Source: CAYFUR01 sp964346275 (GTDB taxonomy: Bacteria; Sumerlaeota; Sumerlaeia; SLMS01). From it: a stretch of 64,000 bases of DNA. A program made the position numbers and the translations under genes. The stretch covers positions 69,819 through 133,818 of the forward strand of contig CAYFUR010000003.1 in assembly GCA_964346275.1 (NCBI GenBank), written 5' to 3'. The notes under the pieces were generated by a model. The model made no database searches, was not told where the DNA came from, and worked only from the letters and a program-made list of their open reading frames with translations. Within the stretch, counting starts at the first letter, position 1. Each line of letters starts with the position of its first letter. Positions 52,958 to 60,315 of this stretch are shown here, one piece after another.

Positions 52958-53904
52958 TGCGTCCACTCAGCGCCTGTCTTGCCCTTTTTTCTCTTATCTT
53001 CTACCTCGGATCCTGTAGCGGCGGAGCGCATGTTCCCGTGAACACCCCTACAAAGGAAACAATCCTTTCTCCCATGCAAGAAAGCCTTCGATCGTATATC
53101 ACCGAACTGGAAGAGGCCTATCAATGCCGCATCGGCCTTGCCTTCAACGACCCGGAATCGGGCCTCGAGTTTTCCCACCGTGGAGACGAACTCTTTCACG
53201 CCGCGAGCACCATGAAAGTCCCCGTCATGATCGAGGTTTTCCGCCGGGCCGATGCGGCGGACTTTTCCCTCCAGGACACCATCAACGCATATCCCTTCTT
53301 CGAAAGCATGATCGATGGCTCGCCATACAAAGTCGATCCACGTGATGAACTTTCCCGCCGGCTCAACGAGGACGTTCCGATTCTCATCCTTACCGAGCAA
53401 ATGATCGTGGTCAGCGACAACCTGGCCACGAATCTTCTGATCACCCGGCTCACCCCCCAGCGGATTACGGCCACGATGCGCACGCTTGGGGCCAACGATG
53501 GCTTCGTGGTTCGTTGCCTCATGGACGAGCAGGCCTATCAGGCAAACATGTCCAATCTGATTTCCGCCCGGGATCTGAACACATTAATGGGGGCCATCGC
53601 TCGGAATCAGGCGGCCTCGCCAGAAGCCTGCGCGGAAATGCGGCGAATCCTTCTCGATCAGCGCTACAACGAGATGATCCCCGCCCGGCTTCCCGAGGGA
53701 GTGCGCGTGGCCCACAAGACGGGAAATATCACGGGGATCAGCCATGACACCGCGATTGTGTCTCAGGGAAACAAAGAGTATTATTTGACGATCCTGACTG
53801 AAGACTTGTCTGAAGGTGAAACGACCCGCGAGGAAATCGCCGAACTTGCCCGGACAGTGCACACGGAATGGTTGAAGGCCTTGGAAGGAACGGGGATGCC
53901 CTGA
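52957..53904 (+). CDS. Class A beta-lactamase-like serine hydrolase, lipoprotein
   Basis: This 315-residue protein has a lipoprotein signal (lipobox LGSC, Cys20). It also has the three active-site motifs of the penicilloyl-serine transferase fold: Ser84-Thr-Met-Lys87, Ser153-Asp-Asn155 and Lys254-Thr-Gly256. An Omega-loop ExxLN matching TEM Glu166 is not obvious; the region reads 'MDEQAYQANMSNLISARDL'. It therefore may be a D,D-peptidase-like or other serine hydrolase and need not give resistance. The ATG shares one base with the kinase stop (TAATG), suggesting joint expression. Location is predicted to be periplasmic and membrane-anchored. Confidence 0.88.
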   Translation: MRPLSACLALFSLIFYLGSCSGGAHVPVNTPTKETILSPMQESLRSYITELEEAYQCRIGLAFNDPESGLEFSHRGDELFHAASTMKVPVMIEVFRRADAADFSLQDTINAYPFFESMIDGSPYKVDPRDELSRRLNEDVPILILTEQMIVVSDNLATNLLITRLTPQRITATMRTLGANDGFVVRCLMDEQAYQANMSNLISARDLNTLMGAIARNQAASPEACAEMRRILLDQRYNEMIPARLPEGVRVAHKTGNITGISHDTAIVSQGNKEYYLTILTEDLSEGETTREEIAELARTVHTEWLKALEGTGMP

Positions 53905-54006
53905 AAAACGGAGCTTTCAGCCTGGAAAGCCTGGACTTGGATCTCCGTTGGTATTGACATTGCGCTGGCAAGCATTTGAGGTCTTACGTGTCATTGTAAG
54001 AAAGAC

Positions 54007-54025
54007 CCTCTTAACCTTAAGGAGG
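54007..54025 (+). promoter_or_regulatory. Hairpin covering the Shine-Dalgarno of the DUF883 gene
   Basis: CCTCTT (54007-54012) can pair with AAG-G-AGG (54019-54025, one G bulged) over a 6-base loop, hiding the strong AAGGAGG site. Upstream are TTGACA (53954-53959) and an inverted repeat TCTTAC/GTAAGA (53982-54001). These could be promoter and operator elements. Temperature- or factor-dependent translation is only a hypothesis. Confidence 0.35.
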
Positions 54026-54034
54026 CAGGAAACG

Positions 54035-54328
54035 ATGGCTGATAATAAGACAATCACGGACGAAATCGTGGAAGATATCGCTGAAAAAACGGGGACGAGC
54101 CCCAAGCGCGCCCGTGAAGTCTATGATCGGGTGCGGAGTGGCTTGTCCGAAACCGTCGAAAAATCGGGCCATGCCATTCACGACACCTATGATAAAGTCG
54201 CCGATAAGTCGCTGAACGACATCCAGGCCGCCGTCATCCGCTCTGTGCGCCGCAATCCCGGCCAGTCGCTCCTCATCGCGGCGGGAGTTGGTTTCATCGC
54301 CGGCCTTTTCCTGCGCAGCCGCCGATAA
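54035..54328 (+). CDS. DUF883 (ElaB/YqjD-like) membrane-anchored protein
   Basis: This 97-residue protein has a charged helical N-terminal part and the C-terminal pattern 'VRRNPGQSLLIAAGVGFIAGLFLRSRR'. This is the single membrane anchor with a positive end typical of the YqjD/ElaB family, which in Escherichia coli binds stationary-phase ribosomes to the membrane. The N-terminal segment 'ITDEIVEDIAEKTGTSPKRAREVYDRVRSGL' may be a DNA-binding-like helical motif; I do not recognise it. AAGGAGG stands ten bases before the ATG. It begins a trio with the next two genes. Confidence 0.82.
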   Translation: MADNKTITDEIVEDIAEKTGTSPKRAREVYDRVRSGLSETVEKSGHAIHDTYDKVADKSLNDIQAAVIRSVRRNPGQSLLIAAGVGFIAGLFLRSRR

Positions 54329-54333
54329 AGCCG

Positions 54334-54771
54334 ATGAGCGAGCCCGTGCGGCCGAAAGAAACCGGAAATGGAGACCAATCTCCTTTCCGGGATTCCCCCG
54401 GGCCTGATGATCCAGAACAATCGTGCCGGGACGCAGGGAACGGGGAAAATGAAGAATGGAAGGAACTCCTGAATGAAATTCAGGAGAATTGGAAGGAAAT
54501 ATATCATGCGGGCGCGGACTTTGTCCGCGCCCACTTGCGTCTTATGGCCTTCCTGGCGCAGGAGAAGACGCGCCTTTTCTTTGCTCGCGCCGTGGTTATG
54601 CTGCACATCTGGATCCTCATCGCCATCGCCTGGATTGCCCTTGTCTATGCGCTGGCCAGGTGGGTTTATGTTGCAACTGGTTCCCTGGTCTATACAGGTG
54701 GAACAGTCTCGGCCATGCATGCGGCCGCGGCTCTGATCCTGGTTCTCTACGTGAAAGCACTTAAAATATGA
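54334..54771 (+). CDS. Phage-holin-like (YqjE/DUF1469-type) membrane protein
   Basis: This 145-residue protein has a polar, Pro/Asp-rich N-terminus of about 45 residues. An amphipathic stretch follows ('EEWKELLNEIQENWKEIYHAGADFVRAHLRLMAFLAQEKTRL'), and then two spans. The layout matches YqjE/Holin-X family proteins encoded after YqjD. It lies five bases after the DUF883 gene and overlaps the next gene by four bases. Its function is unknown; it is not taken as evidence of a prophage. Confidence 0.75.
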   Translation: MSEPVRPKETGNGDQSPFRDSPGPDDPEQSCRDAGNGENEEWKELLNEIQENWKEIYHAGADFVRAHLRLMAFLAQEKTRLFFARAVVMLHIWILIAIAWIALVYALARWVYVATGSLVYTGGTVSAMHAAAALILVLYVKALKI

Positions 54772-55076
54772 TCGGACTGCCGAAAAGACGGAAATACGCA
54801 ACCCTTCTTGTGGAACGGGAACTGGCGCGGCTGCGCTTTCTTGAATCGACGGAAAAGTTCCAGCCCGCGGAAAAGTCGCAGGTTGCGGCCCGCAAGCTGA
54901 TCAGGAGGAACCCGCGGAGTGCGATCATCGGGGCGGCGGTCGCGGGTCTTCTCATGGGCAGCGGCATGTCCACGGAAAAGCTCTATCGCGCCGGGCGTCT
55001 CGCCAGCCGCCATGGCCTGAAGCGCGTCTTGCCGCTTCTTGTCGAAGCATTGACGAATCCCCCCAAACCCGAGTAG
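54768..55076 (+). CDS. Small protein of the YqjD/YqjE-like trio, unknown function
   Basis: This 102-residue basic protein starts 'PKRRKYATLLVERELARLRFLESTEKF' and has one short hydrophobic, glycine-rich segment (about 52-67, SAIIGAAVAGLLMGSG). It is translationally coupled to the holin-like gene (ATGA). By position it corresponds to YqjK of the enterobacterial yqjCDEK cluster, but I see no clear sequence match. It probably acts with the two upstream membrane proteins. Confidence 0.72.
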   Translation: MIGLPKRRKYATLLVERELARLRFLESTEKFQPAEKSQVAARKLIRRNPRSAIIGAAVAGLLMGSGMSTEKLYRAGRLASRHGLKRVLPLLVEALTNPPKPE

Positions 55077-55202
55077 CGCCTCCCTCCCGCAACATTCCAA
55101 ATCAAAACAGGGATGCTTTGTCCGGTTGACGCTCCCTTCTCGTTTGCCCTCCATAGGGCAACGCCATAAGCGGCTCCCCCCGACCGCGAGGAACCGTCGC
55201 GC

Positions 55203-56612
55203 ATGTTTTTCGACAGCATCGAATACGCCGTCTTTCTCGCGGTTGTTCTTACTGCCTATTATCTCCTCACACACAAGCTGCAAAACCGGCTGCTCGTGCT
55301 GGCCAGTTACTTCTTCTACGGATTTTGGAACTGGAAATTCCTTTCCCTCATCCTGATCTCCACGGCGCTGGACTTCACCTGCAGCCTGGGAATCCACGGG
55401 TCCACCAATCCGAAAAAGCGGCGCTTTCTTCTGATATGCTCCATCGTCGGCAACCTTGGAATGCTCGGGTTCTTCAAATATTTCAACTTTTTCGCCGAGA
55501 GCTTCGAGGAGATGTTCCAGCTCTTCGGTATCGGCGTGAGCCCCTTCGTGCTCGACGTGGTTCTTCCCGTTGGCATCTCGTTTTACACATTTCAGACCAT
55601 GAGCTATACCATCGATGTCTATAAGGGGAAGGTGGAGCCAACGCGGAGCCTTCCCGATTTCGCCCTCTACGTCGCCTTCTTTCCCCAACTCGTCGCCGGC
55701 CCGATCGAACGCGCGAGCCACCTGCTCCCCCAGATCCTCAGCCCCCGCAAGCTGACCATGGAACGCGCCAGCGAAGGCGCCTGGCTCGTTTTCTGGGGCT
55801 TGTACAAGAAAGTCTTCATCGCCGACAACCTGGCGAGAATCGTCGATCCCATCTATGCCGACCTGGCAAACGCATCGGCGCTTCAGATCTTCATCGCCAC
55901 CTATGCCTTTGCCTTCCAGATCTATGCGGATTTCTCCGGCTATACGGATATCGCGCGCGGCACGGCCAAGCTTCTCGGCTTCGAGCTGCGGCTGAATTTC
56001 CGCCTGCCCTATTTCGCCCTGGACCCCCAGGACTTCTGGCGGCGGTGGCACATCACGCTGTCACAGTGGCTGCGCGACTATCTGTATATCCCTCTCGGGG
56101 GCGGCCGGGGCACGCGCCGGCAAGTCTTCCGCAACCTCATGATCACCATGGGCCTGGGCGGCCTCTGGCACGGCGCCGCCTGGAACTTTGTCGCCTGGGG
56201 CATCTTTCACGGCGCGCTTTTGATCGGCTATCGCCTGGCGGGAAAAGAATTTACCAGGGAGAATCAGCCGGCAGGCTGGCGATGCGTCCTGCCGATCCTT
56301 GTCATGTTTCACTTCACCTGTCTCGGCTGGGTGCTCTTTCGAATTGAGAATATCGCCGACTTTCCCATCATCATCCACCGGCTTTTTGTCGGATGGGGTG
56401 ACTTGTCCGGCACGGGGCAGGATTTCCTTCGTCTCATCGGATACACGGCTCTGCTGGTCGTCTTCCAGGTCTTTCAATATCGAAAAGACGACCTGATGAT
56501 CCAGTGGCGCATGCCCGTTTGGGCGCGGGTTCTGCTCTATCTGCTTCTGTATTTCTCACTCACCGTGGGAGGCGCCTTCGATGGACGCGCGTTCATCTAC
56601 TTCCAGTTCTAG
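55203..56612 (+). CDS. MBOAT family membrane O-acyltransferase (AlgI-like)
   Basis: This 469-residue protein with about ten spans has the AlgI/DltB family landmarks 'LVLASYFFYGFWNWKFL', 'LPVGISFYTFQTMSYTIDVYKG', 'FPQLVAGPIERASHLLPQ', 'DFWRRWHITLSQWLRDYLYIPLGG' and the catalytic histidine in LWHGAAWNF. Such enzymes pass acyl (often acetyl) groups across the membrane to a periplasmic partner for polysaccharide O-acylation. The next gene overlaps it by 32 bases and encodes an SGNH-type protein, the expected partner. Confidence 0.95.
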   Translation: MFFDSIEYAVFLAVVLTAYYLLTHKLQNRLLVLASYFFYGFWNWKFLSLILISTALDFTCSLGIHGSTNPKKRRFLLICSIVGNLGMLGFFKYFNFFAESFEEMFQLFGIGVSPFVLDVVLPVGISFYTFQTMSYTIDVYKGKVEPTRSLPDFALYVAFFPQLVAGPIERASHLLPQILSPRKLTMERASEGAWLVFWGLYKKVFIADNLARIVDPIYADLANASALQIFIATYAFAFQIYADFSGYTDIARGTAKLLGFELRLNFRLPYFALDPQDFWRRWHITLSQWLRDYLYIPLGGGRGTRRQVFRNLMITMGLGGLWHGAAWNFVAWGIFHGALLIGYRLAGKEFTRENQPAGWRCVLPILVMFHFTCLGWVLFRIENIADFPIIIHRLFVGWGDLSGTGQDFLRLIGYTALLVVFQVFQYRKDDLMIQWRMPVWARVLLYLLLYFSLTVGGAFDGRAFIYFQF

Positions 56613-57693
56613 CCGCTGGCCCGTCGCCGCGATGGCCGCGTTCCTGGTGATCCTCATCGCCGAGGGCCTGGTCTATCAAAGCCGCGGCGCTTTCCTCGAC
56701 GACGTGTTCCCCGTGGCCGTTCGCAAACAGCAGGCAATGACCGATGGCCAGGACCCGGAGGACATCCTGATCATGGGCGACAGCCGCTATTTCTCGATCC
56801 GGCCGGATTCAGTGGAACAAGCTTTTGGTCCGGATTTCGAAGCGCGGAACTTCACATGGCCCTTTTTCGGTGTGGACGCCTATGTCTATACGATGGAAAG
56901 CTACCTGGAATACAATCCCCCGCCCCGGATCATCCTGACCAGCTTCATGCCGAATTATATCTCCATCCCCACGGAGTTCCTCCGCCTGGGAGAAGTCCAG
57001 TTGATGGCTGACAGGGCCTTTCTGTCGCTTCCTTCGTATCCACTTTTCAAAAGCCTGCTCGATGACGGGAGATGGCGTCTTGCCTGGGATCTTTTTGAAT
57101 ATACAGCCATGCCCCCAAGCGCAACTTATCGCAATGGGATCCAGCGGGCCCTCTCCTCAATTCTCGAGGGAGAAGGCTGGCCCAAGCGCCCGGAACGCGA
57201 GGCCTCGTGGCTTGAGCAATACGAAGAGCACGGAGCCATTCTCCTCTTCGAGGACGAAGTCAACGGGCCCAACGCCGTTCAAAACTACATCGATAACTAT
57301 ACGCCGCTGGAGCTTTTTGAAGATCCGGAAGTTCTCTCCATCTTCGAGGAATTCCTGGAAATCGCCGACCAGAACGACGTGCCGGTCGTTCTCGTGAATA
57401 CTCCTTTGCCCAACGTCGTTGTGGATTACTATGAAGAGAAGGGAATCCTTGAGGCATACCGTGGCCACATCGCCGCTTTCCAGAAACGCCATGAGAATCT
57501 CTACATCGTCGAGCCGCTTATCCGCCGGTTCCCCAACGATCACCTTGGCGACCTGGGCCACCTGAATCGCGCGGGGGACGAACGATTCCACGAAATCTTT
57601 CCGGCCGTTCTGGAAAAAGAAGCGCCCGAAATTCTCCGCCTGGCGGAAGAACTTCGGGCGCGGAAAAACGGCCGGGAAAACCAGGCTCCCTAG
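56581..57693 (+). CDS. SGNH-hydrolase-like partner of the MBOAT acyltransferase
   Basis: This 370-residue protein has an N-terminal signal anchor (about 13-31). A periplasmic domain follows with block I ILIMGDSRYFS (Ser of GDS at about 69) and a C-terminal DxxH-type block in HLGDLGHLNRAG. These are the catalytic Ser and Asp-His of SGNH/AlgJ-AlgX-like acyltransferases. It starts within the last 32 bases of the MBOAT gene, so both are co-translated. It probably transfers an acyl group to a surface or exported glycan. The acceptor is unknown. Confidence 0.82.
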   Translation: MDARSSTSSSSRWPVAAMAAFLVILIAEGLVYQSRGAFLDDVFPVAVRKQQAMTDGQDPEDILIMGDSRYFSIRPDSVEQAFGPDFEARNFTWPFFGVDAYVYTMESYLEYNPPPRIILTSFMPNYISIPTEFLRLGEVQLMADRAFLSLPSYPLFKSLLDDGRWRLAWDLFEYTAMPPSATYRNGIQRALSSILEGEGWPKRPEREASWLEQYEEHGAILLFEDEVNGPNAVQNYIDNYTPLELFEDPEVLSIFEEFLEIADQNDVPVVLVNTPLPNVVVDYYEEKGILEAYRGHIAAFQKRHENLYIVEPLIRRFPNDHLGDLGHLNRAGDERFHEIFPAVLEKEAPEILRLAEELRARKNGRENQAP

Positions 57694-58676
57694 GCCGGCG
57701 CCTTGATCAGCACCTTGCCCATGGGCCCTTCCTCCAGGCGGGCAAAGGCTTCCTTCAGCTCCTCGAACGCATAGACATGATCGATGATGGGCCGTTGGCC
57801 GCTCTTGTTGAGCATATCGAGAATCACCTTCCAATATTTCTGGGCTTCCTCCGTGGAATAATCGCCGACGGCGGTTCCTCCGATACGCAGACGCTTGAAA
57901 AACAGCATCGCCGTATTGAATTCCGGCACCGGCCCCGCCAGGCGGCCGACGCAGCTGACCGCGCCGCGATAACCCAGCGTGGCCACGACCTGGGTGAAGA
58001 ACTCTCCGCCGATATTGTCCACGGCGACCTGGATCCCATCACGGCCCGTGAATTCCTTCACTTTCTTTGCGAGCTTTTCGTCGCGGGGATCGAGGACGAG
58101 GTCCGCCCCGATTTTTTCCAGCTCTTTCCCCTTTTCTTTACTTCGAGAGAGGGCGACAACACGATGCCCCATGGCCTTTGCCAGCATCGTCGCGGCGACG
58201 CCCACGCCACCGGTGGCACCGGTGATCAGCACGTTGCCCGGTTGTTCGAAATCCCATTGGGTCAGGGCCTGGTAAGCGGTGAGGAAGACGAGGGGAGCAG
58301 CGGCCGCCTCCTCTTCGCGCCATCCGTCCGGCACGGGAATCAGCAGGTCCTCGTTCACGACGACATATTCGGCAAACGTGCCCCGCTTCGAGACACCGAT
58401 TTCACCGCGAAGGATTGCGGCAATGTCGCCCTTCTTAAATTTCGAAACATTCGGGCCAGCCTCTTCGACCTCTCCAACGCCGTCTCTCCCAAGGATGTGG
58501 GGGAATTCCGGCTTGGCGGGATACATGGCCCGTGCCAGGTAATGATCCGCCGGGTTCAACGCGGCATAATGAATTTTAAGCAGCACCTCTCCCTTTTGCG
58601 GCTCTGGCTTCTCGACGTCGGAAGCCAGCTCCATCGCATCGAGCCCCTCCTGGCGATGCAGCAACCAACTTTTCAT
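57690..58676 (-). CDS. NADPH-dependent quinone oxidoreductase-like MDR protein (zinc-free)
   Basis: This 328-residue medium-chain dehydrogenase/reductase has a GroES-like N-terminal domain ('IHYAALNPADHYLARAMYPAKPEFPHILGRDGVGEVEEAG') and the nucleotide-binding loop GATGGVGVAATMLAKAMG. The cysteines of zinc alcohol dehydrogenases are absent, so it belongs with quinone oxidoreductase/enoyl-reductase (QorA-like) enzymes that reduce quinones or enones with NADPH. It is monocistronic. Its stop codon interlocks with that of the convergent SGNH gene in a CTAG. Confidence 0.93.
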   Translation of the reverse strand: MKSWLLHRQEGLDAMELASDVEKPEPQKGEVLLKIHYAALNPADHYLARAMYPAKPEFPHILGRDGVGEVEEAGPNVSKFKKGDIAAILRGEIGVSKRGTFAEYVVVNEDLLIPVPDGWREEEAAAAPLVFLTAYQALTQWDFEQPGNVLITGATGGVGVAATMLAKAMGHRVVALSRSKEKGKELEKIGADLVLDPRDEKLAKKVKEFTGRDGIQVAVDNIGGEFFTQVVATLGYRGAVSCVGRLAGPVPEFNTAMLFFKRLRIGGTAVGDYSTEEAQKYWKVILDMLNKSGQRPIIDHVYAFEELKEAFARLEEGPMGKVLIKAPA

Positions 58677-58824
58677 GAAATGCCCCTTTCCTGAAGCCGG
58701 GTCAGATTGTCGCGCAAAACCGGAGCGGCGGCGGCCCGTGGCTCAGGACAACGCACTCCGGCTGAGGCGAAATTACTCTCGCCAAGAATAATGCAAGATT
58801 TGTGGGAAAGCGCCGCCGCGGCGT

Positions 58825-60315
58825 TCAGCCCTTCACGGCGCCAAGCTGGATTCCCTTGATCAGCTGTTTCTGCAGGAGCACGAACAGCACGATCAGCGGC
58901 AGAACGCTCATCACCGTGGCGGCCAGAATCAGCTCGGTCTGACGGCCATAGGTCGAATCCAGGCGAAGCAGCCCGATCGGCAGCGTGAACAGGTTTTCGC
59001 TATTGAGCATCACCAGCGGCCAGAAGAAGGACTGGAAGGCCATGAGCATGGTGAAGATCGACAGCGCCACCAGCCCGGCGCGGCTCAGGGGGAGGATCAC
59101 CTCCCAGAACGTCTGCCAGTGCGAGGCGCCGTCTATACGCGCCGCTTCGTCCAGAGAGGGTGGAATCGTCATCATGAACTGGCGCATCAAAAACGTCCCG
59201 AAAGCCGTGAACGCGGCGGGAATCACAAGGCCGCGATAGGTATCCACAAAGTCGAACCACACCATGAGCTGATAGTTCGGGATCATCAGCACCACGCCGG
59301 GGATCATCATCGTTGCCAGATAAAGGAAGAAGACATAGTCGCGCCCCGGCCAGACGATCCGGCTGAAGGCGTACGCGGCCATGGCGCTGGTGAAGACCTG
59401 AAGAAACGTAATCGCCAGGGAGGTAAAAATACTGTTGTAATACCAGCGGACGAAAAAGACGTCGAGCAGCTTGCCCGTGTATTTATCCGGTTCCATGCGC
59501 AGCACGATCAGATAATTATCAAACTCATTGGTGTGCGCGTATTGTTGCCTATCATCTTCCGCGGGTGCGGCGCCCGGCGCTTCCGAGTTGAGATCCACGA
59601 CTTCGACCAGCAATGAAACATCGCGAGTCCTCACAAGATAGACAAACTCGCCGTTGGGCATCGCCGACTGGGCCGTGTCTTCGACCTCGAAGCCTTCCGC
59701 CTCCACAACTTCGTCCGCTTTCTGCAAGACATCCTCAGGTGCCTCGTCCAAGAGCCTGACACGCACCTCGAAGCTGTGATCTGTCTGTTCCGTATCCGGC
59801 TTGCCCGGCTCGAGAGCCAGGTCGCGCACCATCGTATAGACGCTTCGTGATCCAAAATCGAAGCGAGCCGTCATGGAGCCCTGCCAGAGGCTGGGCGGAA
59901 ACGTTTCGTCGATACTCGCTCCGGAAAACTGGAAATCTGCTTGCGGCGGCGTATCGGTCTCCGCGAAATCCGGCCCGGGATCATCGAAACGAACCGAGAC
60001 TTCTACCACCGGCGAGAGGTCTTCTTTTTCAACGGGCGGGGCTGTCGCCTGGGCCTCCGCGGGTTTCCAACGCTCCGGCACGAAGCCCGGTTCTTCCACT
60101 TCCTGCCGCGTCTTGAAACTTCCGAAAACCATCCAGACGAAGGGCAGTGCTGTCAGGAATGCCGCCGCGCAAAGCACCAGGTAGAGCGCAAACCAGGTTA
60201 CGGCGCGCATGATCCGGCGGCCCGGCGTTTCCGCCACGGGAATCGCCAACTCGCGGGCCCCGCCCATCATGTCGTCTTCCGGCCTGGAGCCGGATTTCAG
60301 ATCAGTAGTTGACAT
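58825..60315 (-). CDS. Carbohydrate ABC transporter permease, MalG-like, with a large extracytoplasmic insertion
   Basis: This 496-residue permease is about 200 residues longer than usual (270-300). The first span (about 41-65) ends with FGSFKTRQEVEEP, where MalG-type loops normally move on quickly to an N-Y-x-x-V segment. Here about 180 soluble residues (about 85-262) come first, before 'NEFDNYLIVLR' and 'NSIFTSLAITFLQVFTSAMAAYAFSR'. The ATPase-docking loop EAARIDGASHW and the C-terminal 'QLIKGIQLGAVKG' are canonical. The start overlaps the upstream malF-like gene by 14 bases. No ATPase or solute-binding protein is in the window. The inserted domain may contact substrate or a binding protein. 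Confidence 0.88.
   Translation of the reverse strand: MSTTDLKSGSRPEDDMMGGARELAIPVAETPGRRIMRAVTWFALYLVLCAAAFLTALPFVWMVFGSFKTRQEVEEPGFVPERWKPAEAQATAPPVEKEDLSPVVEVSVRFDDPGPDFAETDTPPQADFQFSGASIDETFPPSLWQGSMTARFDFGSRSVYTMVRDLALEPGKPDTEQTDHSFEVRVRLLDEAPEDVLQKADEVVEAEGFEVEDTAQSAMPNGEFVYLVRTRDVSLLVEVVDLNSEAPGAAPAEDDRQQYAHTNEFDNYLIVLRMEPDKYTGKLLDVFFVRWYYNSIFTSLAITFLQVFTSAMAAYAFSRIVWPGRDYVFFLYLATMMIPGVVLMIPNYQLMVWFDFVDTYRGLVIPAAFTAFGTFLMRQFMMTIPPSLDEAARIDGASHWQTFWEVILPLSRAGLVALSIFTMLMAFQSFFWPLVMLNSENLFTLPIGLLRLDSTYGRQTELILAATVMSVLPLIVLFVLLQKQLIKGIQLGAVKG

Noticed and set aside
53913..53930. GCTTTC/GAAAGC hairpin after the beta-lactamase-like gene as terminator
   Set aside because: No T-run follows on the plus strand. 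The only T-run is on the minus strand, where no gene ends.
54334..54771. Holin-like protein as sign of a prophage
   Set aside because: No phage structural, integrase or lysis genes are nearby, and the context is a YqjD/YqjE-like chromosomal trio.
54747..56051. 434-codon open frame on the minus strand
   Set aside because: It is antisense to the MBOAT gene; no domain or ribosome-binding site was seen.
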